Shown: positions 1 through 8,137 of the stretch, piece after piece
Layout of the letters: every line of letters starts with the position of its first letter
Position numbering within the stretch: the stretch's first letter is position 1
NCBI RefSeq assembly: GCF_000293885.2
Contig: NZ_CP010945.1
Span: forward strand, 682,001 to 746,000
DNA length: 64,000 bases
DNA from: Pseudomonas fluorescens NCIMB 11764
GTDB lineage: Bacteria > Pseudomonadota > Gammaproteobacteria > Pseudomonadales > Pseudomonadaceae
Reading direction: 5' to 3'
Translations under genes and position numbers: made by a program
The notes under the pieces: generated by a model
The model's database searches: none
Told to the model about the DNA's origin: nothing
Seen by the model: the letters and a program-made list of their open reading frames with translations, nothing else

Positions 1-1272
1 GAAGTCTCCCATCGCCCGAGTACCACGCGACACGTCGAAGGCGCGCGGTTGTCGGTGGACGGCGAGCCCTTGCTCGACCTGTTCGACACGCCGGGACTGG
101 AAGACGCCATCGCCCTGCTCGACTACCTCGAACGCCTGGAACGTCCCGGTGAACGCCTCGACGGCCCGGCGCGGCTGGCGCGCTTTCTTGAAGGAAGTGA
201 AGCCCGGCAGCGTTTCGAGCAAGAAGCCAAAGTGCTGCGGCAACTGCTCACCTGCGACGCCGGCCTCTATGTGATCGACGCCCGCGAACCGGTGTTGGCC
301 AAATACCGCGACGAACTGGAAGTGCTCGCCAGCTGCGGCAAACCGTTACTGCCGGTGTTGAATTTCGTCAGCAGTGCCAACCACCGCGAACCGGACTGGC
401 GCGAAGCGCTGGCACGGCTGGGCTTGCACGCCCTGGTGCGTTTCGACAGCGTGGCGCCGCCGGAGGATGGCGAACGTCGGCTCTATGAAAGCCTCGCGCT
501 GCTGCTGGAAAACTCCCGCGAGCAACTGGAACGACTGATCGCCGATCAGCAAGCCCAGCGCCTGGCCCGCCAACAAAGCGCGGCGCGGCTGATTGCTGAA
601 TTGTTGATCGATTGCGCAGCGTGTCGGCGCAGCGTGGTCAGCGATGCGGAACAGGAACAGCAAGCCATCAGCGAACTGCGCAAAGCCGTTCGGCAACGGG
701 AACAGCGCTGTGTCGAAGCGTTGCTCAAGCTCTTCGCCTTCCGCCCTCAGGACGCGGCGGCCAGTGATCTGCCGCTGCTCGACGGTCGTTGGGGCGATGA
801 TCTGTTCAATCCGGAAACCCTCAAGCAACTGGGCGTGCGGGTCGGCGGAGGTATCGCGGCGGGGGCGGCGGCCGGGGCCGGGGTGGATTTGCTGGTCGGC
901 GGTTTGACCCTCGGCGCGGCGGCACTGGCCGGCGCGATTGCCGGCGGCGCGCTGCAAACCGCACGCAGCTATGGCAGCCGGTTGCTGGGCAAGATCAAGG
1001 GTCAGCGAGAGTTGACGGTCGATGACAGCGTGTTGCGGTTGTTGGCATTGCGTCAGCGGCAATTGCTTCAGGCGCTGAATGCACGTGGGCACGCGGCGAT
1101 GGACAGCATTCAAGTCGCCACGCCACAGGACAAGAGTTGGCGCGAAGGCAAACTGCCCGAAGCCCTGAACAAGGCTCGGGCGCATCCGCAGTGGTCATCA
1201 CTGAATCCGCAGGCGAAGTTGAGTCAGGCGGAGCGGCAGGAGCAGGTTGAGGTATTGGCGCAGCAGCTGTAA
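1..1272 (+). CDS. GTPase / DUF3482 domain protein, 3' part
   Basis: The reading frame is open from base 1, so the gene begins upstream of the window; the TTG at 49 is not a convincing start. The visible 423 residues open inside a small-GTPase fold: a DTPGLED sequence at about residues 29-35 is the G3 (Walker B) switch, and the P-loop would lie upstream. A charged helical region follows. A glycine/alanine-rich stretch at about residues 279-318 looks like a membrane-inserting hairpin. This arrangement matches the Pseudomonas GTPase/DUF3482 family, whose role is not established. It is the only rightward gene before the leftward phosphonate cluster. Family assignment is from memory of the architecture. 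Confidence 0.75.
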   Translation, partial: EVSHRPSTTRHVEGARLSVDGEPLLDLFDTPGLEDAIALLDYLERLERPGERLDGPARLARFLEGSEARQRFEQEAKVLRQLLTCDAGLYVIDAREPVLAKYRDELEVLASCGKPLLPVLNFVSSANHREPDWREALARLGLHALVRFDSVAPPEDGERRLYESLALLLENSREQLERLIADQQAQRLARQQSAARLIAELLIDCAACRRSVVSDAEQEQQAISELRKAVRQREQRCVEALLKLFAFRPQDAAASDLPLLDGRWGDDLFNPETLKQLGVRVGGGIAAGAAAGAGVDLLVGGLTLGAAALAGAIAGGALQTARSYGSRLLGKIKGQRELTVDDSVLRLLALRQRQLLQALNARGHAAMDSIQVATPQDKSWREGKLPEALNKARAHPQWSSLNPQAKLSQAERQEQVEVLAQQL

Positions 1273-1316
1273 AACTACAGTGTCTGGGCCGGCCTCATCG
1301 TGCCTCGGCGCCTATG

Positions 1317-1346
1317 TCCTAAGCCCTAAGCCCTAAGCCCTAAGCC
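1317..1346. repeat. Four tandem CCCTAAG heptamers
   Basis: One TCCTAAG and three CCCTAAG copies run head to tail across the stop codon of the PhnZ-like gene. Read on the minus strand the unit is CTTAGGG. Each copy contains a TAG, and the 7-base period shifts it through all three frames. Confidence 0.9.
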
Positions 1347-1897
1347 GCCATCAGGCGCAAGGCCTTTTCCTTCAAAACGCCAAGATCAATCACCGGCACC
1401 CACATCTCCTTGGCCAGCTCATCCCACTGCCGCATGCGCAAACTGACGGCGCACAACGGGTCCTGCTCGAACGCTTCAGCCTCTGCCTCGGTCATCACCC
1501 CGCCCTGGTATTCCAGGGTCCGGCGGCTGGCTTCGCTCAAGCGATCGTAGTACCCGGGCTCGTTGAGTGTCAGATAACGCTTGGCTTGCACGTGGAATTC
1601 CACCAGCCGCGCCATGCGTTCGCTGAAGCCTGCGCGACGCAAGTAATCGGCGCCCAGACGCTCATGGCTGACCACGCCGAAACCACCCATGTTCTCAGCG
1701 CTCTCGGCGCAAATGTGTCCGATGTCGTGAAAGAACGCCGCCAGCACCACTTCGTCATCGAAGCCTTCGGCCATGGCCAGTTGTGCGGCCTGGGACATGT
1801 GCTCGATTTGCGACACCGGCTCGCCGATGTAATCACTGTCGCCAAAACGCTCGTACAGCGCGAATACCTCGTCGATCACTTGCTCAGTGCGGTCCAT
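1340..1897 (-). CDS. PhnZ-like HD-domain phosphonate oxygenase
   Basis: A small HD-domain protein of 185 aa from the ATG at 1897. That ATG overlaps the upstream FAD gene's stop by one base (TGATG); a TTG one codon earlier is possible. It belongs to the HDIG proteins of phosphonate operons. Their characterised member PhnZ is a di-iron oxygenase that cleaves (R)-1-hydroxy-2-aminoethylphosphonate to glycine and phosphate. Visible key residues are YIGE near 23-26 (substrate lid), H33, the HD pair at 57-58, H78, H102 and D159. These correspond closely in spacing to PhnZ's metal ligands. It is the last gene of the leftward unit with the FAD oxidoreductase and a 2-AEP-type ABC transporter. No PhnY-type dioxygenase is nearby, so the substrate is uncertain. 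Confidence 0.8.
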   Translation of the reverse strand: MDRTEQVIDEVFALYERFGDSDYIGEPVSQIEHMSQAAQLAMAEGFDDEVVLAAFFHDIGHICAESAENMGGFGVVSHERLGADYLRRAGFSERMARLVEFHVQAKRYLTLNEPGYYDRLSEASRRTLEYQGGVMTEAEAEAFEQDPLCAVSLRMRQWDELAKEMWVPVIDLGVLKEKALRLMAA

Positions 1898-3030
1898 CAA
1901 CGCTCTCCCAATACAGTCGCGACATTACGTTCTGCCATGGCCGGCCCGACACTCATGCCGACGCCCGTGTGCATCAGCGCCACGCTCACGCCCGGCATCG
2001 GCCGCAGGAATGAAAACGGTCCTGGCCCGCGTGAACCATAGACACCCTGCCAGCGCTCGACCACTTGTACCTTGCAGCGCAACGTCTGCTCGGCCAGTTC
2101 GATCATCCAGTCGTCCACTTGCTCGGCGTTGAATGGCGAGGGGTCGCGGCCATAGTGATGAGAGTCGCCGATGATCAGTTCGCCGTAAGGCGTCGGGCTG
2201 ATCAGCAGGTGAATACCGTTTTCGTGCAGGTGCGGTTCTTCACGCAGGATCTGCGCCTGCACCGCCGCCGCTTCCGGCAGATCGGCGAAGGCGCCGTAGT
2301 GCACGCAACTCAAACCGGTGAGCAGTGCGTGTTGCAGATTGAGGTTGATCTGCGGGCGGGCGCGGAGCATTTGCAGGCGGCAGATTTGCGGGTTGAGCGC
2401 GGCCATCGGCTCGGCGAGCAAGGTCTGATAATCATGGCCGGAGCAGATGATGATCTGCTCGGCGCTGAAGGTGCCGGCGGTGCTGTGCAAGCGGCCCGGT
2501 TCGATGTCGCGCACGAGGGTGGAGAAGTGAAACTCGACGTTCATTTCGCGGCGCAGGTAATCGATCAATGCCGGTATCGCTTCGCGGGAATACAGTTGTT
2601 GATCGTCCATGCCATGCAACGCGGCGCGATGATGGCTGAACTGGCCGCCGTACAGATCGCGCAATGCAGCACCGCGCAGCAGGTCGACGCGGTAACCGTG
2701 TTCCACGGCTCGTCCGGCGCAAAAAGCTTCCAGCAGGTGTTCCTCCGCCTCGGTGCGGGCGAACAGATACGAGCCGTTGCGCTTGAGCTGCAGGCCGGCC
2801 AGTGGCGCCCATTGTCCCCAGATCTCGCGGCTGGCCTTGGCCAGTTCCAGCATCGGGCCTGGCGGTTGGCCGGTGACGAGGGCCTGGCCGAAGTTGCGCA
2901 CCGAGGCGCCGAGCGGGGTTTCGCTGCGTTCGAAAACCGTGACCTTGAGGCCGCGCCTGGCGGCAGCGTAGGCGTGGGACAGGCCGAGGATGCCGGCGCC
3001 TACGATCAGCATGTCGTTGGGGTGTGTCAT
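1897..3030 (-). CDS. FAD-dependent oxidoreductase of phosphonate operons (DAO family)
   Basis: A 377-aa D-amino-acid-oxidase-fold protein. The N-terminal Rossmann motif GAGILG is at residues 11-16, followed by the FERS acidic end of the second strand. The C-terminal HTGVGMSVGP segment is typical of the family. It resembles the FAD oxidoreductases that recur in aminophosphonate catabolic operons, proposed to oxidise the amino end of (N-methyl-)aminoethylphosphonates. I chose the ATG at 3030. The frame is open about 36 codons further, but that stretch is translated from an intergenic palindromic repeat (3048-3140). It is translationally coupled to the PhnZ-like gene by a TGATG overlap. The exact substrate is inferred from context only. 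Confidence 0.75.
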   Translation of the reverse strand: MTHPNDMLIVGAGILGLSHAYAAARRGLKVTVFERSETPLGASVRNFGQALVTGQPPGPMLELAKASREIWGQWAPLAGLQLKRNGSYLFARTEAEEHLLEAFCAGRAVEHGYRVDLLRGAALRDLYGGQFSHHRAALHGMDDQQLYSREAIPALIDYLRREMNVEFHFSTLVRDIEPGRLHSTAGTFSAEQIIICSGHDYQTLLAEPMAALNPQICRLQMLRARPQINLNLQHALLTGLSCVHYGAFADLPEAAAVQAQILREEPHLHENGIHLLISPTPYGELIIGDSHHYGRDPSPFNAEQVDDWMIELAEQTLRCKVQVVERWQGVYGSRGPGPFSFLRPMPGVSVALMHTGVGMSVGPAMAERNVATVLGER

Positions 3031-3047
3031 TAAGATAATCCCGATTT

Positions 3048-3140
3048 TGTGGCGAGGGAGCTTGCTCCCGCTGGTCGCGAAGCGGCCCCAAAATAAGGGC
3101 CTGCTGCGCAGTCCAGCGGGAGCAAGCTCCCTCGCCACAG
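3048..3140. repeat. Long palindromic repeat (REPIN-like), family A copy 1
   Basis: The ends gtggcgagggagcttgctcccgc and gcgggagcaagctccctcgccac form a long inverted repeat around a variable centre. It lies between the FAD oxidoreductase and binding-protein genes. Other copies are at 7149, 14613, 20458, 38654, 50199 and 60790. Confidence 0.9.
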
Positions 3141-3152
3141 GATGTGAGTCAG

Positions 3153-4178
3153 TTACTTGGCAGCCACTTTCTCGGACTTGCCGTCATAGCGCTTGCGCCA
3201 CTCGGTCAGGATCTCGTCGCGATTCTTCGACGCCCAGGCAAAGTCGTTCTTGATCAAACGCTGCTCGTAATCCGCCGGCAATTCAGTCTGCGGCTTGGCA
3301 ATCCCCGGCTGCGCAAGCACCGCGAAGTTCTCTTTATAGAGCTCCATCGCCGCCGGACTGGCCGAGAAGTCAGCCAGTTTCTTCGCCGCATCTTCATGCG
3401 GTGTGCCCTTGATCACAGCCGTCGCTTCAATTTCCCAGCCCAGGCCTTCTTTCGGCAGGATGATGTCCAGCGGCGCGCCCTGGCGCTTCAACTGAACAGC
3501 CGGGTATTCAAAGGAAATACCAATCGGGAACTCCCCCGCCGCTGCCAGTTTGCAAGGCTTGGAGCCGGAGTGAACGTACTGGCCGATGTTCTGGTGCAGG
3601 TCGTCCATGTACTGCCAGCCCTGCTTCTCACCGAAGGTTTGCAGCCAGGCGCTGACATCGAGGAAACCGGTGCCGGACGAGGCCGGGTTGGGCATGACGA
3701 TCTTGCCTTTGTACTCAGGCTTGGTCAGGTCCTGCCAGCTCACGGGTTTGGTCAAACCCTGTTTTTCCGCTTCGACGGTGTTGAAGCAAATGGTTGCGGC
3801 CCACACGTCCATGCCGACCCAGGCTGGCGGGTTGGCGGCGTCGCGGTAGTTGCCGCCGATCTTGCCCAGGTCTTTCGGCGCGTAGCTTTGCAGCATGCCT
3901 TGCTGATCGAGGATCGCCAGGCTCGATGCGGCAAGACCCCAGACGGCGTCAGCCTGTGGCCGGGCTTTTTCGGCCAGCAGCTTGGCGGTGATGATACCGG
4001 TGGAGTCGCGTACCCACTTGATCTCGACGTCCGGGTTGGCTTTTTCGAAGGCTTCTTTGTAGGTCTTCAATTGTTCGGCCTCGAGGGCGGTGTACACCGT
4101 CAACTCGGTTTTCGCCGCGAAGGCGTTCAGGCTGAAAGCGGTGAGGACAGCAGCGGCCAGGGCCATAGGCTTGAACAT
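3153..4178 (-). CDS. 2-aminoethylphosphonate-type ABC transporter, periplasmic binding protein
   Basis: A 341-aa periplasmic solute-binding protein of the iron/phosphonate/polyamine class. A signal peptide is obvious (MFKP, hydrophobic core, NAFA-A cleavage near residue 22). The mature part starts with the family pattern TELTVYTALEAEQ, and WGLAASSLAI lies in lobe 1. It heads the transporter block: permease 40 bp upstream in coordinate order and ATPase after that, all leftward. Similar sets are annotated as the putative 2-AEP transporter (PhnS2/PhnU/PhnT2 type). Here the flanking PhnZ-like and FAD enzymes support a phosphonate ligand over iron. A REPIN separates it from the enzymes, which may weaken readthrough. 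Confidence 0.8.
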   Translation of the reverse strand: MFKPMALAAAVLTAFSLNAFAAKTELTVYTALEAEQLKTYKEAFEKANPDVEIKWVRDSTGIITAKLLAEKARPQADAVWGLAASSLAILDQQGMLQSYAPKDLGKIGGNYRDAANPPAWVGMDVWAATICFNTVEAEKQGLTKPVSWQDLTKPEYKGKIVMPNPASSGTGFLDVSAWLQTFGEKQGWQYMDDLHQNIGQYVHSGSKPCKLAAAGEFPIGISFEYPAVQLKRQGAPLDIILPKEGLGWEIEATAVIKGTPHEDAAKKLADFSASPAAMELYKENFAVLAQPGIAKPQTELPADYEQRLIKNDFAWASKNRDEILTEWRKRYDGKSEKVAAK

Positions 4179-4218
4179 GATCTTTTCCTGTTTGAGTTGA
4201 GGTTTGCGGGATTGGAAA

Positions 4219-5943
4219 TCAGTGACCGGGTGCGGTCTGGCGCCACGCCTGGGAACGGCGCAGCAAACCGCGCGAGGCCCAGGCCAGCAGCAGGGACACG
4301 CCCGCCGAGGTGAACAGAATCAGGGTCGACATCGCCGCCGCGCCGCCGACGTTGCCGGCGTCATCCATGTTCAGCACCGCCACCGCCGCAAGAATGGTGT
4401 CGGGGCTGTAGAGGAAGATCGCCGCCGAAACGGTGGTCATGGCCGAGACGAACAGATAGCGCACGATGTCCAGCAGCGCCGGCAGGCAAATCGGTACGGT
4501 GACCCGCAAGTAATGCCGATACAGCGGCGCCTTGAGCGACAGCGCGGCGGCTTCGAACTCAGCGTCGAGCTGGCGCAGCGCGGTGGTCGCGGTCATTTGC
4601 GCGGTGGTCAAATAGTGAGCAATGGTGCAGACCACCAGCAGGGTCATGGTTCCGTAAAGCACATGCAGCGGGTTGTCGGTGAGGTTGAAAAAGAAGACGT
4701 AACCCAGGCCCAGCACCAGCCCTGGCACCGCCATCGGTACGAAACTGAGCATGCGCAATGTCAGATTCAGTCCGCGCTGGCCTTTGGTTTTTTCCATCAG
4801 GTACGCGCCGGTGAAGATCAACGCACTGCCGATCAACGCCGTGCACAGGGCCATCTTCACGCTGTTGCCGTAGGCCAGCCAGCCACCGCCCGCCGTGTCG
4901 TTGAACTGGTAATGGTTGAGCGACAGCGACAGGTTGTACGGCCAGAATTTCACCAGCGACGAGAACACCGCCATGCCGAACACCAGCAGCAATACCGCGC
5001 AGATCAGCAGCACGATGGCGAGATAGAAGCCGTCGCGCAGTTTCGATGGTGCAGGTTGAAAGACCTGCGCCCGACCGCTCATGGAGTCGCCGTGACGCCG
5101 ACGCAACCAGGCATCGACCGCGAAGCTGAACAGCGCCGGCAGCAACAGGACCATGCCGATCAATGCACCGCGACCGAACTGTTGCTGGCCGACCACGGCT
5201 TTGTAGGCTTCCAGTGCCAGCACCTGATAATCGCCGCCGACCACCACGGGCACGCCGAAGTCGGTGATGGTCAGGGTGAAGACCAGGCAGAACGCTGCGA
5301 ACACCGCCTGACGCGTCGCCGGCCAGGTGATGCTGCGGAAGGCTTTGGCCGGACTGGCGCCCATGCTGGAGGCGGCATCGAAGAGGCGCGCATCCGCCAG
5401 GGACAGGGCCGACAGCAAAATCATCAAGGCGTGTGGGAAGGTGTAGATCACCTCACCCAGAACGATGCCCCAGAAGCCGTAGATATTGTCCGAGAGCAAA
5501 CCACGCAACAGGCCCTGGTTGCCGAACAGATAAACGAGTGCAATGCCCGGCAGCATCGACGGCGCCATCAGCGGCAACAACGACATCCCGCGCCAAATGC
5601 CTTTGCCCGGAATCAAGGTGCGTTGCAGGGCGTAGGCAAACAGGTAGGCCAGCGGTACGACAATGGCCGCCACGCTGAGGGAAACTTTCAGGCTGTTGCC
5701 GAGCAACCAGTGGAAATTCGCACTGGTGACCAGTTCACGTGCAGCCACCAGACCACCGCCCTGCCCGGCCTCCGGACTGAAGCCACGCCAGAAGATCGCC
5801 AGCAATGGCATCAACACGGCGATGCCGAGCAACACCAGCAACAAGACTTTGCCGCCGACCACGAACACCCGGTCGCCGATCTCGGCGCGGGAGGCCTGCC
5901 GAACCTGCTTGTGCGGTATCGGCAGCGCGATGTTCGCGCTCAT
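4219..5943 (-). CDS. 2-aminoethylphosphonate-type ABC transporter, fused permease
   Basis: An inner-membrane permease of 574 aa, about twice a single permease. It contains two BPD_transp_1 modules in tandem, each with about six hydrophobic segments, like FbpB/PhnU-type fused permeases. The N-terminal half carries an EVIYTFPHALMIL segment and the C-terminal half ends with a cytoplasmic RRSQAWRQ tail. It would form the whole translocation pore for the aminophosphonate imported by the neighbouring binding protein. Its start shares one base with the ATPase stop (TGATG at 5941-5945), so translation is probably coupled. Function is assigned from architecture and operon context. Confidence 0.8.
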   Translation of the reverse strand: MSANIALPIPHKQVRQASRAEIGDRVFVVGGKVLLLVLLGIAVLMPLLAIFWRGFSPEAGQGGGLVAARELVTSANFHWLLGNSLKVSLSVAAIVVPLAYLFAYALQRTLIPGKGIWRGMSLLPLMAPSMLPGIALVYLFGNQGLLRGLLSDNIYGFWGIVLGEVIYTFPHALMILLSALSLADARLFDAASSMGASPAKAFRSITWPATRQAVFAAFCLVFTLTITDFGVPVVVGGDYQVLALEAYKAVVGQQQFGRGALIGMVLLLPALFSFAVDAWLRRRHGDSMSGRAQVFQPAPSKLRDGFYLAIVLLICAVLLLVFGMAVFSSLVKFWPYNLSLSLNHYQFNDTAGGGWLAYGNSVKMALCTALIGSALIFTGAYLMEKTKGQRGLNLTLRMLSFVPMAVPGLVLGLGYVFFFNLTDNPLHVLYGTMTLLVVCTIAHYLTTAQMTATTALRQLDAEFEAAALSLKAPLYRHYLRVTVPICLPALLDIVRYLFVSAMTTVSAAIFLYSPDTILAAVAVLNMDDAGNVGGAAAMSTLILFTSAGVSLLLAWASRGLLRRSQAWRQTAPGH

Positions 5944-7019
5944 CAGGCAAACACCTGCAGGCTGCGCGGCGGCAAGGCGACCATGATCTGCTGGGCGCCG
6001 AGTCGCGGCATGGCTTCCGGCGCCAGTTCCGCGAGCAAGGCGTGGCCCGGCAGTTGATCGAGTTCGAAACTCATTCGGCAGCGGTTGCCGAGGAAGGTGA
6101 TTTCGCGAACCTTGGCCGGGAACAGGTTTTCCTCATGCACCAGCGGGTTGACGTTGATCGCTTCAGGGCGACAGAACAAACGGCCCGAGGCGGTTTTGGC
6201 GCTGCCGTCTGCCAGGCGCAGGCTCATCCCGCCGACCTGGGCGTGACTGTCGCTGCTGCGGCTGAATGGCAACCAATTGCCCTGACCGACAAACTCCGCC
6301 ACGAACGGCGTGGCCGGACGATCGTAGATTTCCTGTGGCGTGGCGTACTGCTCAACCTTGCCGTTGTTCATCACCGCGATGCGGTCGGCCATCAGCATGG
6401 CCTCGTCCTGATTGTGCGTGACCATCAGGGTGGTGATGCCGAGGCTGCGTTGAAGTTGGCGCAGTTCGGTGCACAAGTGCTCGCGGACCCGGGCGTCGAG
6501 GGCCGACATTGGTTCGTCCAGCAACAACAACGACGGCGCCGGCGCCAGGGCGCGGGCCAGTGCGACACGTTGCTGCTGACCGCCGGACAATTGGCCGGGG
6601 TACTTTTTCTCACTGCCGATCAGGCCGACCAGCTCCAGCATCTGACCGACGCGCTTGCGCACTTCATCGCGACCGCTGCCGGCAAGGCCGTAGGCAATGT
6701 TCGCTTCGACAGTGAGATTGGGGAACAGCGCGTAGGACTGGAACAGAATGCCGTAGTCCCGAGCCTGCGGTGCCAGGTGGGAAACGTCGCGATCACCGAG
6801 GTACAACTCGCCGCTGTCCTGTTTCTCCAGACCGGCGATGCAACGCAACAGCGTGGTTTTGCCACAACCCGACGGGCCCAGCAGGCACACCAGTTCACCG
6901 GCCGCCACGTCGAGGGAAACGTTATCCAGCGCAGTAAAGGCGCCGAAGCGTTTCTGCACGCCACGCACCCTCATCGGGGCGCCGGGATTGGTCAGGGCAG
7001 TTGCGATCGAGTGGTTCAT
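5943..7019 (-). CDS. 2-aminoethylphosphonate-type ABC transporter, ATP-binding protein
   Basis: A 358-aa ABC ATPase with Walker A GPSGCGKT at residues 48-55, signature LSGGQQQR, Walker B LLLLDEP and the switch histidine in VTHNQDE. A roughly 120-residue C-terminal TOBE-like extension is typical of the PotA/FbpC/PhnT group. It energises the fused permease immediately downstream. It is the first gene of the leftward transport-catabolism unit. The 238 bp upstream contain a family A REPIN and then the LysR gene. Confidence 0.85.
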   Translation of the reverse strand: MNHSIATALTNPGAPMRVRGVQKRFGAFTALDNVSLDVAAGELVCLLGPSGCGKTTLLRCIAGLEKQDSGELYLGDRDVSHLAPQARDYGILFQSYALFPNLTVEANIAYGLAGSGRDEVRKRVGQMLELVGLIGSEKKYPGQLSGGQQQRVALARALAPAPSLLLLDEPMSALDARVREHLCTELRQLQRSLGITTLMVTHNQDEAMLMADRIAVMNNGKVEQYATPQEIYDRPATPFVAEFVGQGNWLPFSRSSDSHAQVGGMSLRLADGSAKTASGRLFCRPEAINVNPLVHEENLFPAKVREITFLGNRCRMSFELDQLPGHALLAELAPEAMPRLGAQQIMVALPPRSLQVFA

Positions 7020-7148
7020 GGGCAGGCCTCATCAAGCAGATGAAGGCCATCCTAAGGAGGCAATGCGTCCGTCATGTGGCAGTGAGGCAAAAACGGCTGA
7101 TAGTGGTATTCGGGGATTTGGGTTGGATAGCACAGGCAATGAATAACC

Positions 7149-7253
7149 TGTGGCGAGGGAGCTTGCTCCCGTTGGATTGCGCAGCAGGCCCCTTCTTTTC
7201 AGGGGAAAGGGGGCCGCTTCGCAGCCCAGCGGGAGCAAGCTCCCTCGCCACAG
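7149..7253. repeat. Long palindromic repeat (REPIN-like), family A copy 2
   Basis: Same ends as the copy at 3048. The centre differs and contains an inner cccctt/aagggg pairing. It lies just downstream of the leftward LysR gene, so it could act as a stem-loop at its 3' end. Confidence 0.9.
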
Positions 7254-7257
7254 GGAT

Positions 7258-8121
7258 TTATGCTGGAGCCATTTCCTGCGCCAGGCCGAGAAATGCTGCC
7301 GGCAGACGCGCACCCTTTCGCTCCTTGAGGCAGTACAAATACTCCGGAATCTGCGGCGCGTTCTCGAGGGTCAGCACACGCAATTGCGGATCATGCGGCA
7401 CTTCCTGCCGGGCAATGATGCTGATCCCGATGTTGCGCAGCACCGCCTCGCGGATCGATTCACGGCTACCAATCTCCAGCAACGGCCCGAAACTCACCCC
7501 GGCGGTGGCCAGCAACTCCTCGGTCAGACGCCGGGTGGTCGAGCCCGGCTCGCGCATCAACAGCGTATGCCCGGCCAACGCGATGAGCGGCACATGATCG
7601 TGCACCGCCAACGGGTGATGGCGATGCACCGCCAACACCAGCGGATCGCTGCCAAGGACCCGGCGAATCAGTCGCGCGTCGTCGAGCAGTTGCGAGGACG
7701 CGGCGACATCGACCCGGTAATCCTCCAAGGCTTCCAGCACCTGCTGCGAATTGCCGATTTCCACCGACACTTCCACTTGCGGCAAGCGCTCGCGAAAGGT
7801 CTTCACCAGATCGAGAATGTAATACGGAGCGGTGGCGGCGATGCGCAACGTGCCCTGGACCTGGCCGCTGTTGCGCAGGAAAAACTCGATGTCGGCTTCC
7901 TGCTGCAATAGCGCCTTGACCATCGGCAGCAACCGCGCACCTTCATCGCTGACGCTGAGGCGGCGGCCGCCACGGTAAAACAGCTCGACCGAGTACTGGC
8001 TTTCCAGATTGCGGATCTGCGTGGTGACCGTGGGCTGGCTCAGGCCGAGCTTTTTCGCCGCCAGGGTAATGCTGCCCAGGCGGGCCACCATGTAAAACGC
8101 CTTCAGCTCGGCACTCAGCAC
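7258..8121 (-). CDS. LysR-family regulator, probable regulator of the phosphonate operon
   Basis: A 287-aa LysR-type transcriptional regulator. The N-terminal winged HTH is at about residues 16-60 (GSITLAAKKLGLSQPTVTTQ), followed by the two-lobed effector-binding domain. It resembles the LysR regulators found beside 2-AEP transporters in Pseudomonas. Its gene points the same way as the operon and sits directly upstream of it, so it may activate the ATPase-gene promoter at about 7020-7148. I could not identify a convincing LysR box. The 16-bp gap to cadA (8138) belongs to an unrelated unit. Confidence 0.8.
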   Translation of the reverse strand: MLSAELKAFYMVARLGSITLAAKKLGLSQPTVTTQIRNLESQYSVELFYRGGRRLSVSDEGARLLPMVKALLQQEADIEFFLRNSGQVQGTLRIAATAPYYILDLVKTFRERLPQVEVSVEIGNSQQVLEALEDYRVDVAASSQLLDDARLIRRVLGSDPLVLAVHRHHPLAVHDHVPLIALAGHTLLMREPGSTTRRLTEELLATAGVSFGPLLEIGSRESIREAVLRNIGISIIARQEVPHDPQLRVLTLENAPQIPEYLYCLKERKGARLPAAFLGLAQEMAPA

Positions 8122-8137
8122 ACCCGCTCCTCATCGA

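Noticed and set aside
346..1185. Long leftward open frame opposite the GTPase gene
   Set aside because: It is a GC-rich antisense shadow of the GTPase frame with no family resemblance or ribosome-binding site.
3031..3138. N-terminal extension of the FAD oxidoreductase
   Set aside because: The extra 36 codons are translated from the intergenic palindrome; the FAD motif and family start lie after the ATG at 3030.
4204..6057. 617-codon rightward frame opposite the permease
   Set aside because: Low-complexity Gln/Arg/His composition typical of antisense GC-rich sequence; the leftward frame has clear permease helices.
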